This document shows, in pieces, positions 1 to 8,136 of a stretch of 64,000 bases of DNA. Origin of the DNA: Baekduia soli (GTDB lineage: Bacteria; Actinomycetota; Thermoleophilia; Solirubrobacterales; Solirubrobacteraceae); the NCBI RefSeq assembly GCF_007970665.1, contig NZ_CP042430.1:2046001-2110000 (forward strand), in the 5' to 3' direction. Position numbers and translations under genes: made by a program. Numbering within the stretch: the first letter of the stretch is position 1; each line of letters starts with the position of its first letter. The notes beneath the pieces were generated by a model. That model did no database searches and had not been told where the DNA came from. It saw only the letters and a program-made list of their open reading frames with translations.

Positions 1-70
1 CGCAGTCCAGGCCCTCCATGCCCCACCATGGTTGGTGACGGCGCCTTCCGGGGACGCCTGACTTCCGACC

Positions 71-643
71 ATGGGGCGCCTCGCACTCACCTTCGACGAC
101 GGACCGGATCCCCGGTGGACCGCCGCCGTCCTGGACGCGCTCGGCGCCGCCGGGGCGCGCGCCACGTTCTTCGTGCTGGGTCCCCGCGTGCGTGAGCACC
201 CAGGGCTCGTGCGGCGCATGCTCGACGAGGGCCACGCGGTGGGCGTGCACGCCGACGAGCACGTGCGCCACACCGACCTGGACGCCGAGGCCGGCGACGA
301 GGATCTGGCCCGGGCGCTGCGCGCGCTGGGCGAGGCCGGCGTGGCGCCCGCGCTGTGGCGCACACCCTGGGGCGTGCAGGCGCCGTGGACCGCCGGGCTG
401 GCCCGGCGCCGCGGCCTGCGCCTGGTCGGGTGGACGGCCGACACGCACGACTGGCGCGGCGACGACGCGCCGGCGATGCTGCAGGCCATCGACGGCGGCC
501 TGCGCGACGGCGCGATCGTCCTGGCCCACGACGGCCTGGGCCCCGGCTCCCGGCGCGCGGACTGCGCGCAGACCGTCGCGCTCATCCCCGCCGTCGTCGC
601 GCGGGCGCGCGATCTCGGCCTCGCGGTGGAGGCACTGGCGTGA
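71..643 (+). CDS. NodB-type polysaccharide deacetylase
   Basis: This 190-residue protein is predicted to remove acetyl groups from an N-acetylated sugar polymer. The family signature TFDDGPD sits at residues 7-13 and supplies the metal-binding and catalytic aspartates. A second family motif is visible as RTPWG near residue 97, and the late LAHDG block lies near residue 154. The protein is little more than the catalytic domain and has no signal peptide, so it probably acts in the cytosol or on a lipid-linked substrate. Its stop overlaps the next reading frame (GTGA at 640-643), which indicates translational coupling with the acyl-CoA dehydrogenase-like gene and the methyltransferase and glycosyltransferase that follow. 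The exact substrate cannot be told. Confidence 0.85.
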   Translation: MGRLALTFDDGPDPRWTAAVLDALGAAGARATFFVLGPRVREHPGLVRRMLDEGHAVGVHADEHVRHTDLDAEAGDEDLARALRALGEAGVAPALWRTPWGVQAPWTAGLARRRGLRLVGWTADTHDWRGDDAPAMLQAIDGGLRDGAIVLAHDGLGPGSRRADCAQTVALIPAVVARARDLGLAVEALA

Positions 644-1724
644 GCGGCGCGGCCACCGCGGGCCTGGACGCCGCGGCGCTGCCGGCCATGCTGGAGGCGA
701 TCGCCGCCGGCGCGCCCGCCCGCGACCGCGACGCCTCCGGCGCCTTCCCACAGGAGCCCGTCGCGCTGCTGGAGGGCTGCGGCGCGCTGGCCGCCACGGC
801 CTGCGCGCAGCCGCTGGACTACGCCGGTGAGCTCGCGCTCCTGCGCGCCGTCGCGGCCGCCGACGCCGGCGTCGCGCGCATCCTCGACGGCCATCTCAAC
901 GCCGTGGAGCGCCTGCGCGTCCAGGCCCCCGAGGCGCTGCGCGACCGGGAGCTGGCCGCCGTGGCCGCCGGCCACCTGCGGGCCGGCGTCTGGGGCGCCG
1001 ATCCGGCGCCGCCGGAGGGCGAGCCCGCCCGGCTGCACGGCGCGACCGTCACCGGCGTCAAGACGTTCTGCTCGGGCGCGGGCGGCCTGGACCGCGCGCT
1101 CGTGCTCGTCCGCGACGCCGACGCGGCCGGCGGCCCGCCGCTGGCCGCCTGGGTCGACCTGACCGCCGAGGGGACCGTCGAGGTCGACCGCACCTGGTTC
1201 CGCGGCGCGGGCATGCGCTCCTCGGCCAGCCACCGCGTGGTCTTCCACGCCGCGCCCGTGCTCGCCGTGCTCGGGCCCCCGGGGCGCTGGCCCACCAGCC
1301 CTGGTTCGCCCGCGACGCGGTGCGCACCGCCTCGACGTGGGCCGGGGCCGCCGACGCGGCCGTCGCCGACGCGCTGGCCCACCTCGCCGCGCGTGATCCG
1401 GTCGGGGACCTCGAGGCGCTGGCCGCCGCGCGGCTGGGCACCTGGCGCCACGGGCTCGGCCTGTGGCTGGCCGACGCCGCCCGCGCGCTGGACGCCGATG
1501 CGCCCGCCGACCCCGCCCGCGTCGCTGCCCAGGCGCGGATGGCGATCGCCGACGCCGCGCGCGCCATCCTCGACGAGGCCGAGCGCGCCACGGGGTCGCG
1601 GCCGCCGGCCACGGGCGCCGCGCTGGACCGTGCCGCGCGCGACCTGCGCCTGTTCCTGCTCCAGCACCGCCTGGAGCCGATCCTCGCGCGCGCCGGGCGC
1701 GCCGCCCTGGAGGCCGGTGCGTGA
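640..1724 (+). pseudogene. Acyl-CoA dehydrogenase-like protein, broken by a -1 frameshift near 1276-1284
   Basis: Two frames together give one acyl-CoA dehydrogenase-like flavoprotein of about 360 residues. The first frame starts at the GTG overlapping the upstream stop and carries the mid-domain (HGATVTGVKTFCSGAGGLD, where a flavin-contact segment is expected). After the run GGGCCCCCGGGG at 1273-1284 the reading moves to the frame containing AHQPWFARDAVRTASTWAG and the helical C-terminal domain, which ends at 1724. One base appears to be missing from the run. Related genes occur beside NodS-like methyltransferases and GT2 glycosyltransferases in other bacteria, and the same neighbours are present here. 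Because other genes in this window show the same kind of break in G/C runs, the lesion may be technical and the gene may be intact in the organism. Confidence 0.7.
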
Positions 1725-2281
1725 GCGCCCCGGACTTCGAGGCCCGCTACCGCGCCGACCCCGACCCATGGTCGACGGCGACCAGCCCGTACGAGCAGGA
1801 GAAGCGCGAGCGCAGCCTGGCGGCGTGCGGGCCCGGGCCGTTCCGCCGTGCCGTCGACCTCGGCTGCGGCACGGGCGCGCTGGCGGCCGGGCTCGCGCCG
1901 CGCTGCCGCGAGCTGCTCGCGCTCGACGCCGCGCGGTCCGCCGTCGCCGTCGCCCGCGACGCGCTGCGCGAGCACCCCGGCGCCCGCGCACACGTGGCGA
2001 CCCTGCCGCGCGACCTGCCCGACGGGTCCTTCGACCTCGTCGTCGCCGCCGAGCTCCTGTACTACCTGCCCGGCCGGTCGCTGACCGCCGTGCTGGCCTG
2101 GCTGGACGGCGCGCTGGCCCCCGGCGGCCGCGTCCTGGCCGTGCACTGGGCCGGCAGCGCCCCCGACCTGCTCCACGACGCGGATACCGTGCACGAGGCG
2201 ATCCTCGCCCGGCCGGGACTGCGGAGCGTGCTGACCCATCGCGGCGACCGCTATCGCCTCGACCTCCTGGAGAGCCCATGA
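1721..2281 (+). CDS. NodS-like SAM-dependent methyltransferase
   Basis: This 186-residue class I methyltransferase starts at a GTG inside the GTGA overlap with the preceding gene. The SAM-binding motif I is VDLGCGTGALAAGL near residue 45. The acidic end of strand 2 (LLALDAARSAV) and the motif IV region (FDLVVAAELLYYLP) follow in order. The N-terminus (FEARYRADPDPW and YEQEKRE) is typical of the NodS-like group found beside PIG-L, acyl-CoA dehydrogenase and GT2 genes. It probably methylates a sugar or amino-sugar intermediate made by this cluster. Its stop overlaps the start of the glycosyltransferase (ATGA at 2278-2281). The substrate is not known. Confidence 0.85.
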   Translation: MSAPDFEARYRADPDPWSTATSPYEQEKRERSLAACGPGPFRRAVDLGCGTGALAAGLAPRCRELLALDAARSAVAVARDALREHPGARAHVATLPRDLPDGSFDLVVAAELLYYLPGRSLTAVLAWLDGALAPGGRVLAVHWAGSAPDLLHDADTVHEAILARPGLRSVLTHRGDRYRLDLLESP

Positions 2282-3948
2282 GCATCGACCCGAAGCCCCT
2301 GCGCGCCGTCGTCGTCATCCCCGCCCGCAACGAGGCGGCGCGCATCGGACGCTGCCTGAAGGCCCTGGCCGCCCAGCGCGACGTCGACCGCCGGGAGTTC
2401 ATCGTCATCCTCGTGCTCGACCGCTGCGTCGACGCCACGGCCGCGACCGCCCAGAAGGTCGCCGACGCCGTGGGCCTGCGCCTCGGCGTGGTCGAGAGCC
2501 CCGGCCCCGGCGTCGGCCACGCCCGGCGCCGCGGCATGGACCTGGCGCGGCGGATGCTCGAGGCGGGCCACGCCCCCGACGGCCTCATCGCCTGCACCGA
2601 CGCCGACACCGAGGTCGACCGCCACTGGCTGGCCGAGCAGCTGCGGCTCGTGGGCGAGGGCGCCCGCGCGATCGGCGGGCGCATCGACCTCGACGTCCTC
2701 GAGGCCCAGGCCCTGGGCGGCGCGACGCTGCGCCGCCGCGAGGCGCGGGCCGAGTCGCGGTTCGCGCGCGTCCGCGCCGAGGAGCCCGACGCCGAGCACC
2801 ACTTCTTCTCCGGCGCGTCGATGGCCGTCACGGCGAGCGCCTACCGCGACGCCGGCGGGCTGGACCCCGCCTCGGCGCTGGAGGACGAGGGCTTCGCCCG
2901 CCGCCTGCGCGCGGCCGGGATCCGCATCGTGTACTCCGACTCCGTGCGCGTGACGACCTCGGCGCGCACGGAGGGCCGCGCCGACCGCGGGCTGGCCCGC
3001 GACCTGGAGCTGGGGGAGTGGCTCGACCAGCGCCGCTACGATGGCCGCGGCTACCCGCTGTCGGACCTGCTGGCCATCAAGGGCGACACCACCATCTCGG
3101 TCGTCGTCCCCACGCGCGACTGCGCCGCCACGGTCCGCGAGGTGCTCTCCTCGGTGGTCATGGTGCCCGCCGCGGCCGGGCTCATCGACGAGGTCCTGGT
3201 CGTCGACGCCGGCTCGCCGGACGGCACGGCCGCGTACGCCCGCTCGACCGGCGCGCGCGTCGTGCACCAGGACGACCTGCTGCCCGAGCACGGGCCCGCG
3301 CTGGGCAAGGGCGACGCGATGTGGCGCGGCGTGGCCGAGACGACGGGCGACATCGTGGCCTTCGTCGACGCCGACACGCACGACCCCGATCCCGCCCACC
3401 TGCTCGGCGTGCTGGGCCCGATGCTCGGCGATCCCTCCATCGCGCTCGTCAAGGGCGCGTTCACGCGGCCGTTCCGCGGCGGCGGCGAGGTGCTCGAGGG
3501 CGAGGGCGGCCGCGTCACCGAGCTCATGGCCCGACCGCTGCTCAACCTCTACGTCCCGGAGCTGGCGGGCTTCGAGCAGCCGCTGGCCGGCGAGACCGCT
3601 GCGCGGCGCGACCTCCTCGAGCAGCTCAGCTTCCCCGTCGGCTACGGGGTCGAGATCGCGATGCTCATCGACGCGCTGGAGGCCGTCGGGCTCGGCGCGC
3701 TCGCCGAGGCCCAGCTCGGCACGCGCCAGAACGACCACCAGTCGCTGCGCGAGCTCAGCGCCATGGCCTTCGCGGTCCTCTGCGCGGTGCAGCGCCGCCG
3801 GGCCGACTCCCCGGGCGCCCCGGTGCCCCAGGGGCTCCTGCAGCCGTGGGACGACGGGTCGATCCGCGAGGTCCCCGTCCTCGAGCGCCCGCCGCTGCGC
3901 TCGCTCGGTCAGGTGGTCAGGAAGACGGGCGCCGCGGCCCTGATGTAG
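2278..3948 (+). CDS. Double GT2 glycosyltransferase with a C-terminal glucosyl-3-phosphoglycerate synthase-like domain
   Basis: The 556-residue protein holds two GT-A domains. Domain 1 (about residues 8-250) has the nucleotide-binding start VVVIPARNEAARIGRCLKAL, a DADTEVD metal motif and the acceptor-side block FFSGASMAV. Domain 2 (about residues 275-540) begins TTISVVVPTRDCAATV, has VVDAGSPDGTA and the metal motif VDADTHDPDP, and ends with GTRQNDHQSLRELSAMAF. That order of motifs matches GpgS enzymes, which make glucosyl-3-phosphoglycerate from an NDP-glucose and 3-phosphoglycerate. GpgS proteins are normally single-domain and about 300 residues, so the fusion is unusual. A histidine phosphatase gene converges on it with a 40-bp 3' overlap and could remove the phosphate. 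The GpgS assignment rests on motif recall and needs an alignment. Confidence 0.75.
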   Translation: MSIDPKPLRAVVVIPARNEAARIGRCLKALAAQRDVDRREFIVILVLDRCVDATAATAQKVADAVGLRLGVVESPGPGVGHARRRGMDLARRMLEAGHAPDGLIACTDADTEVDRHWLAEQLRLVGEGARAIGGRIDLDVLEAQALGGATLRRREARAESRFARVRAEEPDAEHHFFSGASMAVTASAYRDAGGLDPASALEDEGFARRLRAAGIRIVYSDSVRVTTSARTEGRADRGLARDLELGEWLDQRRYDGRGYPLSDLLAIKGDTTISVVVPTRDCAATVREVLSSVVMVPAAAGLIDEVLVVDAGSPDGTAAYARSTGARVVHQDDLLPEHGPALGKGDAMWRGVAETTGDIVAFVDADTHDPDPAHLLGVLGPMLGDPSIALVKGAFTRPFRGGGEVLEGEGGRVTELMARPLLNLYVPELAGFEQPLAGETAARRDLLEQLSFPVGYGVEIAMLIDALEAVGLGALAEAQLGTRQNDHQSLRELSAMAFAVLCAVQRRRADSPGAPVPQGLLQPWDDGSIREVPVLERPPLRSLGQVVRKTGAAALM

Positions 3949-4511
3949 GTCAGCTCGAGGGCCTCGGCGTTGCCCGCGCCGTCGCCGAGCAGCGGCGCGA
4001 GGTCCTCGGTGCACTCGGCGATGCCGCGCAGCATGCGCAGCACGCCGGAGTGGGCGCACAGCAGCACCTGCAGCGGCCGGCCGGCCGCGGCGGCGCGGTC
4101 GTGCAGGTCGTCGACGGCGGCCAGGACGCGCATGCCGAGCTGGCGGTAGCTCTCGCCGCCCGGCGGGGCGGCGTCGATGTCGATCGGCTGGCGCCACGCG
4201 TCGGGCGGCCCGCCCTCCAGCTCGCCGTAGGAGCGCTCCCGCCAGCGGGCGTCGGCCTCCAGGGCCACGCCCGGCAGGCCCGCGGCGTCGCAGGCCAGGC
4301 GCAGCGTCTCCTCGGCTCGCCGCGCGCCGGAGTGCAGCCGCAGGTCGTAGGGGCGGGCCGCCAGCGGCGCCAGGCGGCGGGCCTGGACGCGCCCGGAGGG
4401 CGTCAGCGGCGGGTCGAGCTGGCCCGTCAGCCGGCCCTGGGCGTTCAGGGTCGACTCGCCGTGGCGCAGGGCGATGAGGTGGACGGCGGCGACGGAGGCC
4501 TCGGAGGCCAT
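3909..4511 (-). CDS. Histidine phosphatase (phosphoglycerate mutase-like), possible GpgP
   Basis: The 200-residue protein has the RHG signature near residue 16 (LIALRHGESTLNAQG), followed by the LTPSGRVQA block, the central ERSYGELEG segment and the second catalytic histidine in LLCAHSGVLRML. It is a complete branch-2 histidine phosphatase of normal length. The start was taken as the ATG opening MASEASVAAV, because upstream sequence in this frame belongs to a decayed reverse transcriptase. It converges on the GpgS-like gene and overlaps its last 40 bases. In mycobacteria the GpgS product is dephosphorylated by a phosphatase of this superfamily, so a role as glucosyl-3-phosphoglycerate phosphatase is an attractive inference. 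A general sugar-phosphate or cobalamin-pathway phosphatase cannot be excluded. Confidence 0.8.
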   Translation of the reverse strand: MASEASVAAVHLIALRHGESTLNAQGRLTGQLDPPLTPSGRVQARRLAPLAARPYDLRLHSGARRAEETLRLACDAAGLPGVALEADARWRERSYGELEGGPPDAWRQPIDIDAAPPGGESYRQLGMRVLAAVDDLHDRAAAAGRPLQVLLCAHSGVLRMLRGIAECTEDLAPLLGDGAGNAEALELTYIRAAAPVFLTT

Positions 4512-4512
4512 G

Positions 4513-4826
4513 GGTTCAGGGTGGCGGCGGGCCCGTGGCGGGCGGCGTTGTGCAGGATGGCCTTGATGCGATCGTAGCCCTCCCGGGGGACGTTGGGCCG
4601 GTCGTTGACGACGATCCCGCCGCGCCCGCGTCACCGCGCGGGTCTTGCGCTCGTGCAGCACGGGCCCTCGTCGGCCGCGATGCGCCGCACGGCCCCGCGC
4701 AGCGCACCGGCGCGGCGGACGAGCGCGGGCGGCCCGGAGAGCACGAGGTCGTCGGCGTGGCGCGTATACGTCGCGCCGGCCGACGCCGCCAGGCCGGCTC
4801 GGGGTCCGGCGCCGCGCGCGGCCAGG
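4513..4826 (-). pseudogene. Relic of a retron/group II-like reverse transcriptase
   Basis: No open frame covers this stretch, but minus-strand segments in different frames line up with the C-terminal part of a bacterial reverse transcriptase. In order they read GLAASAGATYTRHADDLVLS (palm motif, with HADD where YADD is normal), the helical segment ending RRIAADEG, then VLHERKTRAV after a shift, then GIVVNDRPNVPREGYDRIKA after another shift and apparent internal loss. The last segment continues into ILHNAARHGPAA, the usual thumb-proximal block of this family. The palm N-terminus is missing and the change at the catalytic tetrad plus the shifts show it is dead. It lies between the histidine phosphatase and a hypothetical gene, with no trace of an msr/msd RNA or intron ends recognised. 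Confidence 0.7.
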
Positions 4827-5330
4827 CTACCGCTCGGGCAGCTCGAACTCCTCGTCGCCGAGCGTGACCACGATCGGCTCGCCGCCCCGGGCGCTCACGG
4901 TCAGGGGCACGTCGGGCGTGATGGTCTGGTACTGCGCCATCGCCACGCTGCGGCCGCCGAGCAGCGCCGCGACCGCGCGCATCGCGTCGGCGAGCATGTC
5001 CAGGCCGCCGATCGTCCCGGTCACCTGCCCGTTGAGCACGTCGATCTCGAACGGCGGGAGCTGGCGCAGCGCGATGTCGCCGCCCAGCGACTCGGCCTCG
5101 AGCTCGATGGCGTGGGGGAGGTGCAGGATGCGGTCGCCGATCTGGACCTCGACGGGCGCCAGGCGCCCGACGTCGACCAGGGCGGCCGGCCCGTCGGGCA
5201 GGTCGACGACAGCGGCGACGCGCAGCGCGCCGGAGCGGTGCAGCACGTCGCGCAGTGTCTCCACGACGGCGTCGAGCGGGCCCACGGTCGCGACGAGGTC
5301 GATCGGGGGCTGTTCATCGGCGTCGTCCAT
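4827..5330 (-). CDS. Conserved-looking hypothetical protein
   Basis: This 167-residue soluble acidic protein was not recognised. It starts at the ATG at 5330 (MDDADEQPP). The middle is rich in aspartate and valine (VVDLPDGPAALVDVGRLAPV). An apparently helical segment (GLDMLADAMRAVAALLGG) follows, and the tail is beta-rich (VSARGGEPIVVTLGDEEFEL). There is no signal peptide, membrane segment or cysteine pattern. It is transcribed divergently from the PAS histidine kinase, and the 99-bp gap between them holds an 11-bp-phased TCACAAC direct repeat resembling a PHO box, so it may be phosphate-regulated. Its stop abuts the reverse transcriptase relic. Confidence 0.6.
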   Translation of the reverse strand: MDDADEQPPIDLVATVGPLDAVVETLRDVLHRSGALRVAAVVDLPDGPAALVDVGRLAPVEVQIGDRILHLPHAIELEAESLGGDIALRQLPPFEIDVLNGQVTGTIGGLDMLADAMRAVAALLGGRSVAMAQYQTITPDVPLTVSARGGEPIVVTLGDEEFELPER

Positions 5331-5384
5331 GCCCCCAGGATGACAAAGCCCGTCGCAGCGTCCGGACCCGGGGCGCAGGTGGGC

Positions 5385-5402
5385 GTTGTGAACACGTTGT
5401 GA
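5385..5402. promoter_or_regulatory. PHO-box-like direct repeat
   Basis: The heptamer GTTGTGA occurs at 5385-5391 and again at 5396-5402, exactly 11 bp apart. Read on the minus strand it is TCACAAC repeated at 11 bp, the same core and spacing as the stronger sites upstream of pstS and the receiver-less regulator. It lies between two divergent genes, so either or both could be controlled. Only two units are visible, so this is weaker evidence than at the other sites. Confidence 0.45.
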
Positions 5403-5429
5403 GAGGATGCCCGGCCGAGGACCGAGGGC

Positions 5430-6578
5430 ATGGACCGCCTGCCGACCGCCACCGCCAGCAGCGCCCCCGCCGACCGCGGCGCCGCGCGCCATCGGTCGCG
5501 GCTGTTCGCCATGTCGCCCGACCTGCTGGCCGCCGCGGGCTTCGACGGATTGCTCAAGGAGTTCAACGACGCCTGGGAGCAGCAGCTGGGGTGGACGCGG
5601 GCCGAGCTGGAGGCCACGCCCTACCTCGAGCTCGTCCATCCCGAGGACCGCCCGGAGACCGAGGCCCAGATCGCCCGGCTGGCCCGCGGCGAGGCGGTCG
5701 CCGAGCACGTCTGCCGCGTTCGCTGCAAGGACGGCGGGGTGCGCTCGATGGCCTGGAGCGGCGGCCCGGGCGACGAGGCGTTCTACATCGTCGGGCGCGA
5801 CGTCAGCGACCGCCTGGCCCTCGAGCGCGAGCTGGCGCGGCAGGCCGACCGCCTCCAGGTGACCAACGCCGAGCTGCAGGAGTTCGCCTACACCGCCTCC
5901 CACGACCTCTCCGAGCCCCTGCGGATGGTCGCGTCCTACCTCGGGCTGCTCGAGCGCCGCAGCGCCGACGGGCTGGACGAACGCGGCCGCGGCTACCTCG
6001 CCGCGGCGGCCGACGGCGCGGCGCGCATGCGCCACCTGATCGACGACCTGCTGCTCTACTCGCGCGTGGCCAACCAGGCGCCGCGGCGCGAGCGGGTCGA
6101 CCTCGACGAGGTCGTCGCCGGCGTGCTGGCGGTGCTCGGGCCGGCGATCGAGCAGACGGGGGCGCGCGTGCACATCGGCCCGCTGCCGACGCTGGAGGCC
6201 GAGCCGGTCCAGATCCGCCAGCTGCTGCAGAACCTCATCGGCAACGCCGTGAAGTTCCACCGGCCGGGCGCCGCGCCCGTCGTGAGGGTGGGCGCACGGC
6301 GCACGCACGGCGGCTGCGTCGTGACGGTGGCCGACGACGGCATCGGGATCCCCGAGGGCGACCAGGAGCGCATCTTCGCGATGTTCACGCGCCTGCACGG
6401 CAGCGACGAGTACGCGGGCACGGGGATCGGGCTGGCGATCTGCCGGCGCATCGCCGAGCGCCACGGCGGGCGCATCTACGTCGAGTCCGAGCCCGGCCGG
6501 GGCGCCGCGTTCCACACGCTGCTGCCCGACGCCCCGTCGGCGCCGGGCACGCCGGTGCCGCCGGGTCACACGTCGTAG
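5430..6578 (+). CDS. Soluble PAS-domain sensor histidine kinase
   Basis: The 382-residue protein has a PAS fold at about residues 35-130, a coiled linker, a HisKA dimerisation domain with the phospho-accepting histidine at H158 (TASHDLSEPLR), and a complete ATPase domain: N box QNLIGNAVKFH near 267, G1 DDGIGI near 302, F box FAMFTRLHG and G2 GTGIGLAIC near 330. The arrangement is that of phytochrome-like kinases without the chromophore domain. No membrane segment is present, so it senses a cytosolic signal. No response regulator is adjacent. A PHO-like repeat lies 28 bp upstream, and the window contains a PhoB-like regulator without a partner kinase, so this kinase is a possible but unproven partner. 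Confidence 0.9.
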   Translation: MDRLPTATASSAPADRGAARHRSRLFAMSPDLLAAAGFDGLLKEFNDAWEQQLGWTRAELEATPYLELVHPEDRPETEAQIARLARGEAVAEHVCRVRCKDGGVRSMAWSGGPGDEAFYIVGRDVSDRLALERELARQADRLQVTNAELQEFAYTASHDLSEPLRMVASYLGLLERRSADGLDERGRGYLAAAADGAARMRHLIDDLLLYSRVANQAPRRERVDLDEVVAGVLAVLGPAIEQTGARVHIGPLPTLEAEPVQIRQLLQNLIGNAVKFHRPGAAPVVRVGARRTHGGCVVTVADDGIGIPEGDQERIFAMFTRLHGSDEYAGTGIGLAICRRIAERHGGRIYVESEPGRGAAFHTLLPDAPSAPGTPVPPGHTS

Positions 6579-6750
6579 CGCACGACGTTCCCCGAGGCCG
6601 GCAGCGTCACGTACAGGTCACCGTCGGGGCCGATCGCGGTCGGGTTGACGGCCAGCCTGTCGGCCGAGGCGTGGCGAGGGCTGGGTGCTGCCGGCGCCCG
6701 AGGTCGCCCACATCCCGCCCGCGGGGTCGAACGCGATGCCATGCCGCCAC
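6566..6750 (-). pseudogene. C-terminal fragment of an NHL/SMP-30-like beta-propeller protein
   Basis: On the minus strand two frames together give the last two blades of a beta-propeller of the NHL, SMP-30 or virginiamycin B lyase type: HGIAFDPAGGMWATSGAGST, then after a one-base shift near 6688 LAVNPTAIGPDGDLYVTLPA and an end at GNVVRYDV. The repeated pattern GxDGxLYVT is typical of these propellers. The N-terminal blades and start are absent; the coding signal stops at a GC-only repeat at 6752-6790. The remnant overlaps the last 13 bases of the histidine kinase gene in convergent orientation. It is best seen as a truncated, non-functional gene. Confidence 0.6.
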
Positions 6751-6751
6751 G

Positions 6752-6790
6752 GCGCCCCGCGCCCGCGCCCCGCGCCCCGCGCCCCGCGCC
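6752..6790. repeat. GC-only short tandem repeat
   Basis: The stretch is made of repeated GCGCCCC/CGCGCCC units with no A or T. It marks the point where the beta-propeller fragment loses its coding signal and lies just past the stop of the metallophosphoesterase. Slippage here could have helped truncate the fragment, or could cause misassembly. Confidence 0.6.
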
Positions 6791-6799
6791 GTCGGACCG

Positions 6800-7492
6800 C
6801 TACAGCTCGAACGACGCCGCCCGCAGCCGCGCCGCCGTCGTGGTCGCCCACGGCGCGCCGACGGCGTCCAGCGCGCCGGCCGTGGCCTCCACGTCGTAGG
6901 CCACGCGCCGCAGCTGCAGCGCGCCGGCGTCATCGACGAGCGCGTAGGCCGCCCGCGTGTCGCCGTCGAAGGGCAGGCCGACGCTGCCCGCGTTGACGAG
7001 CTCGATCCCGCGGGTGGTCGCCCGGCGGAACTGGACATGGGTGTGGCCGAACACCACGCGCCGCTCGGTCACCCCGGCCAGGAGCTGGTCGTCGGCGTCG
7101 GCGTCCTCCTCGCGCGCGATGGGCTCCATGTCCGAGGGCGGGGAGGCGTGGCAGTACAGCGTCCCGTCGATGGTCACCCGCGTCGGCAGCGCGGCCAGCT
7201 CGGCGACCAGATCGGGACCCAGCGCCGCGGCGACGGCCGCCGCGGCGCCCTGGACGACCTCGGTCTCCGGCGCGGCCGCGGGCCCGGCCTGCCAGCGCTC
7301 CCAGTTGCCGCGGATCCACGTCGCCGCGTCGCCGAGCGCGCGCAGCCGCGCGACGCACGCGACGGGCTCGGGTCCGAACGCGCCGTAGTCGCCGCCGAGC
7401 AGGAACGACCGCGCGCCGGCCCGCTCCGCGTCGCCCAGCACGGCCTCCAGCGCACCGAGGTTGCCGTGCACGTCGTACAGGATCGCCCGCAT
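6800..7492 (-). CDS. Calcineurin-like metallophosphoesterase (YfcE/MJ0936-like)
   Basis: This 230-residue enzyme carries the metal-binding motifs of small phosphodiesterases: DVHGN near residue 7 (the usual SDxHGN with Y before D), GGDYGAFGP near 33, IRGNWE near 59 (GNHE equivalent, with a tryptophan), CHASPPSD near 113 and GHTHVQF near 146. The start ATG at 7492 begins MRAILYDVHGN, as expected for the family. It probably hydrolyses a phosphodiester in the cytosol. It is divergent from the acetyltransferase gene with only 19 bp between the start codons, so the two may share a promoter region. Confidence 0.88.
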   Translation of the reverse strand: MRAILYDVHGNLGALEAVLGDAERAGARSFLLGGDYGAFGPEPVACVARLRALGDAATWIRGNWERWQAGPAAAPETEVVQGAAAAVAAALGPDLVAELAALPTRVTIDGTLYCHASPPSDMEPIAREEDADADDQLLAGVTERRVVFGHTHVQFRRATTRGIELVNAGSVGLPFDGDTRAAYALVDDAGALQLRRVAYDVEATAGALDAVGAPWATTTAARLRAASFEL

Positions 7493-7511
7493 CCCGCCAT
7501 CATGCCCGGCG

Positions 7512-8123
7512 ATGCAGCTCCGCGGACCCCAGCTCACCCTCCGCCTCCCCGACGCCGCCGACGCAGAGGCGCTGCTCGCGCTGGCCGGCGACCCCGAGGT
7601 CACGCGGTGGTTCTCCTGGGGGCCGTACCGCTCGATCGACGAGCCCCTGGCGTGGATCGCGGCGCAGGCGGCCCGGCGCGAGGCCGGCGACCAGCTGGAC
7701 TTCGTGATCCACCACCGCGAGCACGGCCCCGTCGGCGTCACGGGGCTCGGCGAGCTCAGCCGCCGCGACCGCCGCGCGACCGTCGGCACGTGGCTGGGGC
7801 TCGCCCACTGGGGCACGGGCGCCAACGCCGAGGCCAAGGCGCTCATCGCCCACCTGGCCTTCGCGATCTGCGGCCTGGAGCGCCTCGGGGCCTACTCCAA
7901 CCCCGACAACGCCCGCAGCACGATCGCGCTCGAGCGGGTGGGCTTCACGCGCGAGGGCACGCTGCGCGGCTGGCACCGCCACGCCGGCCGCCAGCTCGAC
8001 GTGCACGTCTTCGGCCTCCTGCGCGGCGGCTGGGCCACGCTGCCGATGCGCGACCTGCCGGTGGCCGCGATCGGCCGGCCGCCCGAGGCGTGGTGCGTCG
8101 GTGACGAGGTGCCCGCCGCCTGA
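7512..8123 (+). CDS. GNAT-family N-acetyltransferase (RimJ/RimL-like)
   Basis: The 203-residue protein opens LRGPQLTLRLPDAADAEALL, typical of RimJ/RimL-type GNAT enzymes. The acetyl-CoA-binding core lies in the middle (GVTGLGELSRRDRRATVGTW) and the family motif AYSNPDNARSTIALERVGF lies near residue 125. The C-terminal 40 residues extend past the usual fold. It could acetylate a protein N-terminus or a small amine; nothing in the sequence fixes the substrate. The second in-frame ATG (7512) was chosen because homologous folds begin right after it. Confidence 0.85.
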   Translation: MQLRGPQLTLRLPDAADAEALLALAGDPEVTRWFSWGPYRSIDEPLAWIAAQAARREAGDQLDFVIHHREHGPVGVTGLGELSRRDRRATVGTWLGLAHWGTGANAEAKALIAHLAFAICGLERLGAYSNPDNARSTIALERVGFTREGTLRGWHRHAGRQLDVHVFGLLRGGWATLPMRDLPVAAIGRPPEAWCVGDEVPAA

Positions 8124-8136
8124 GCCGACCCGCCGG

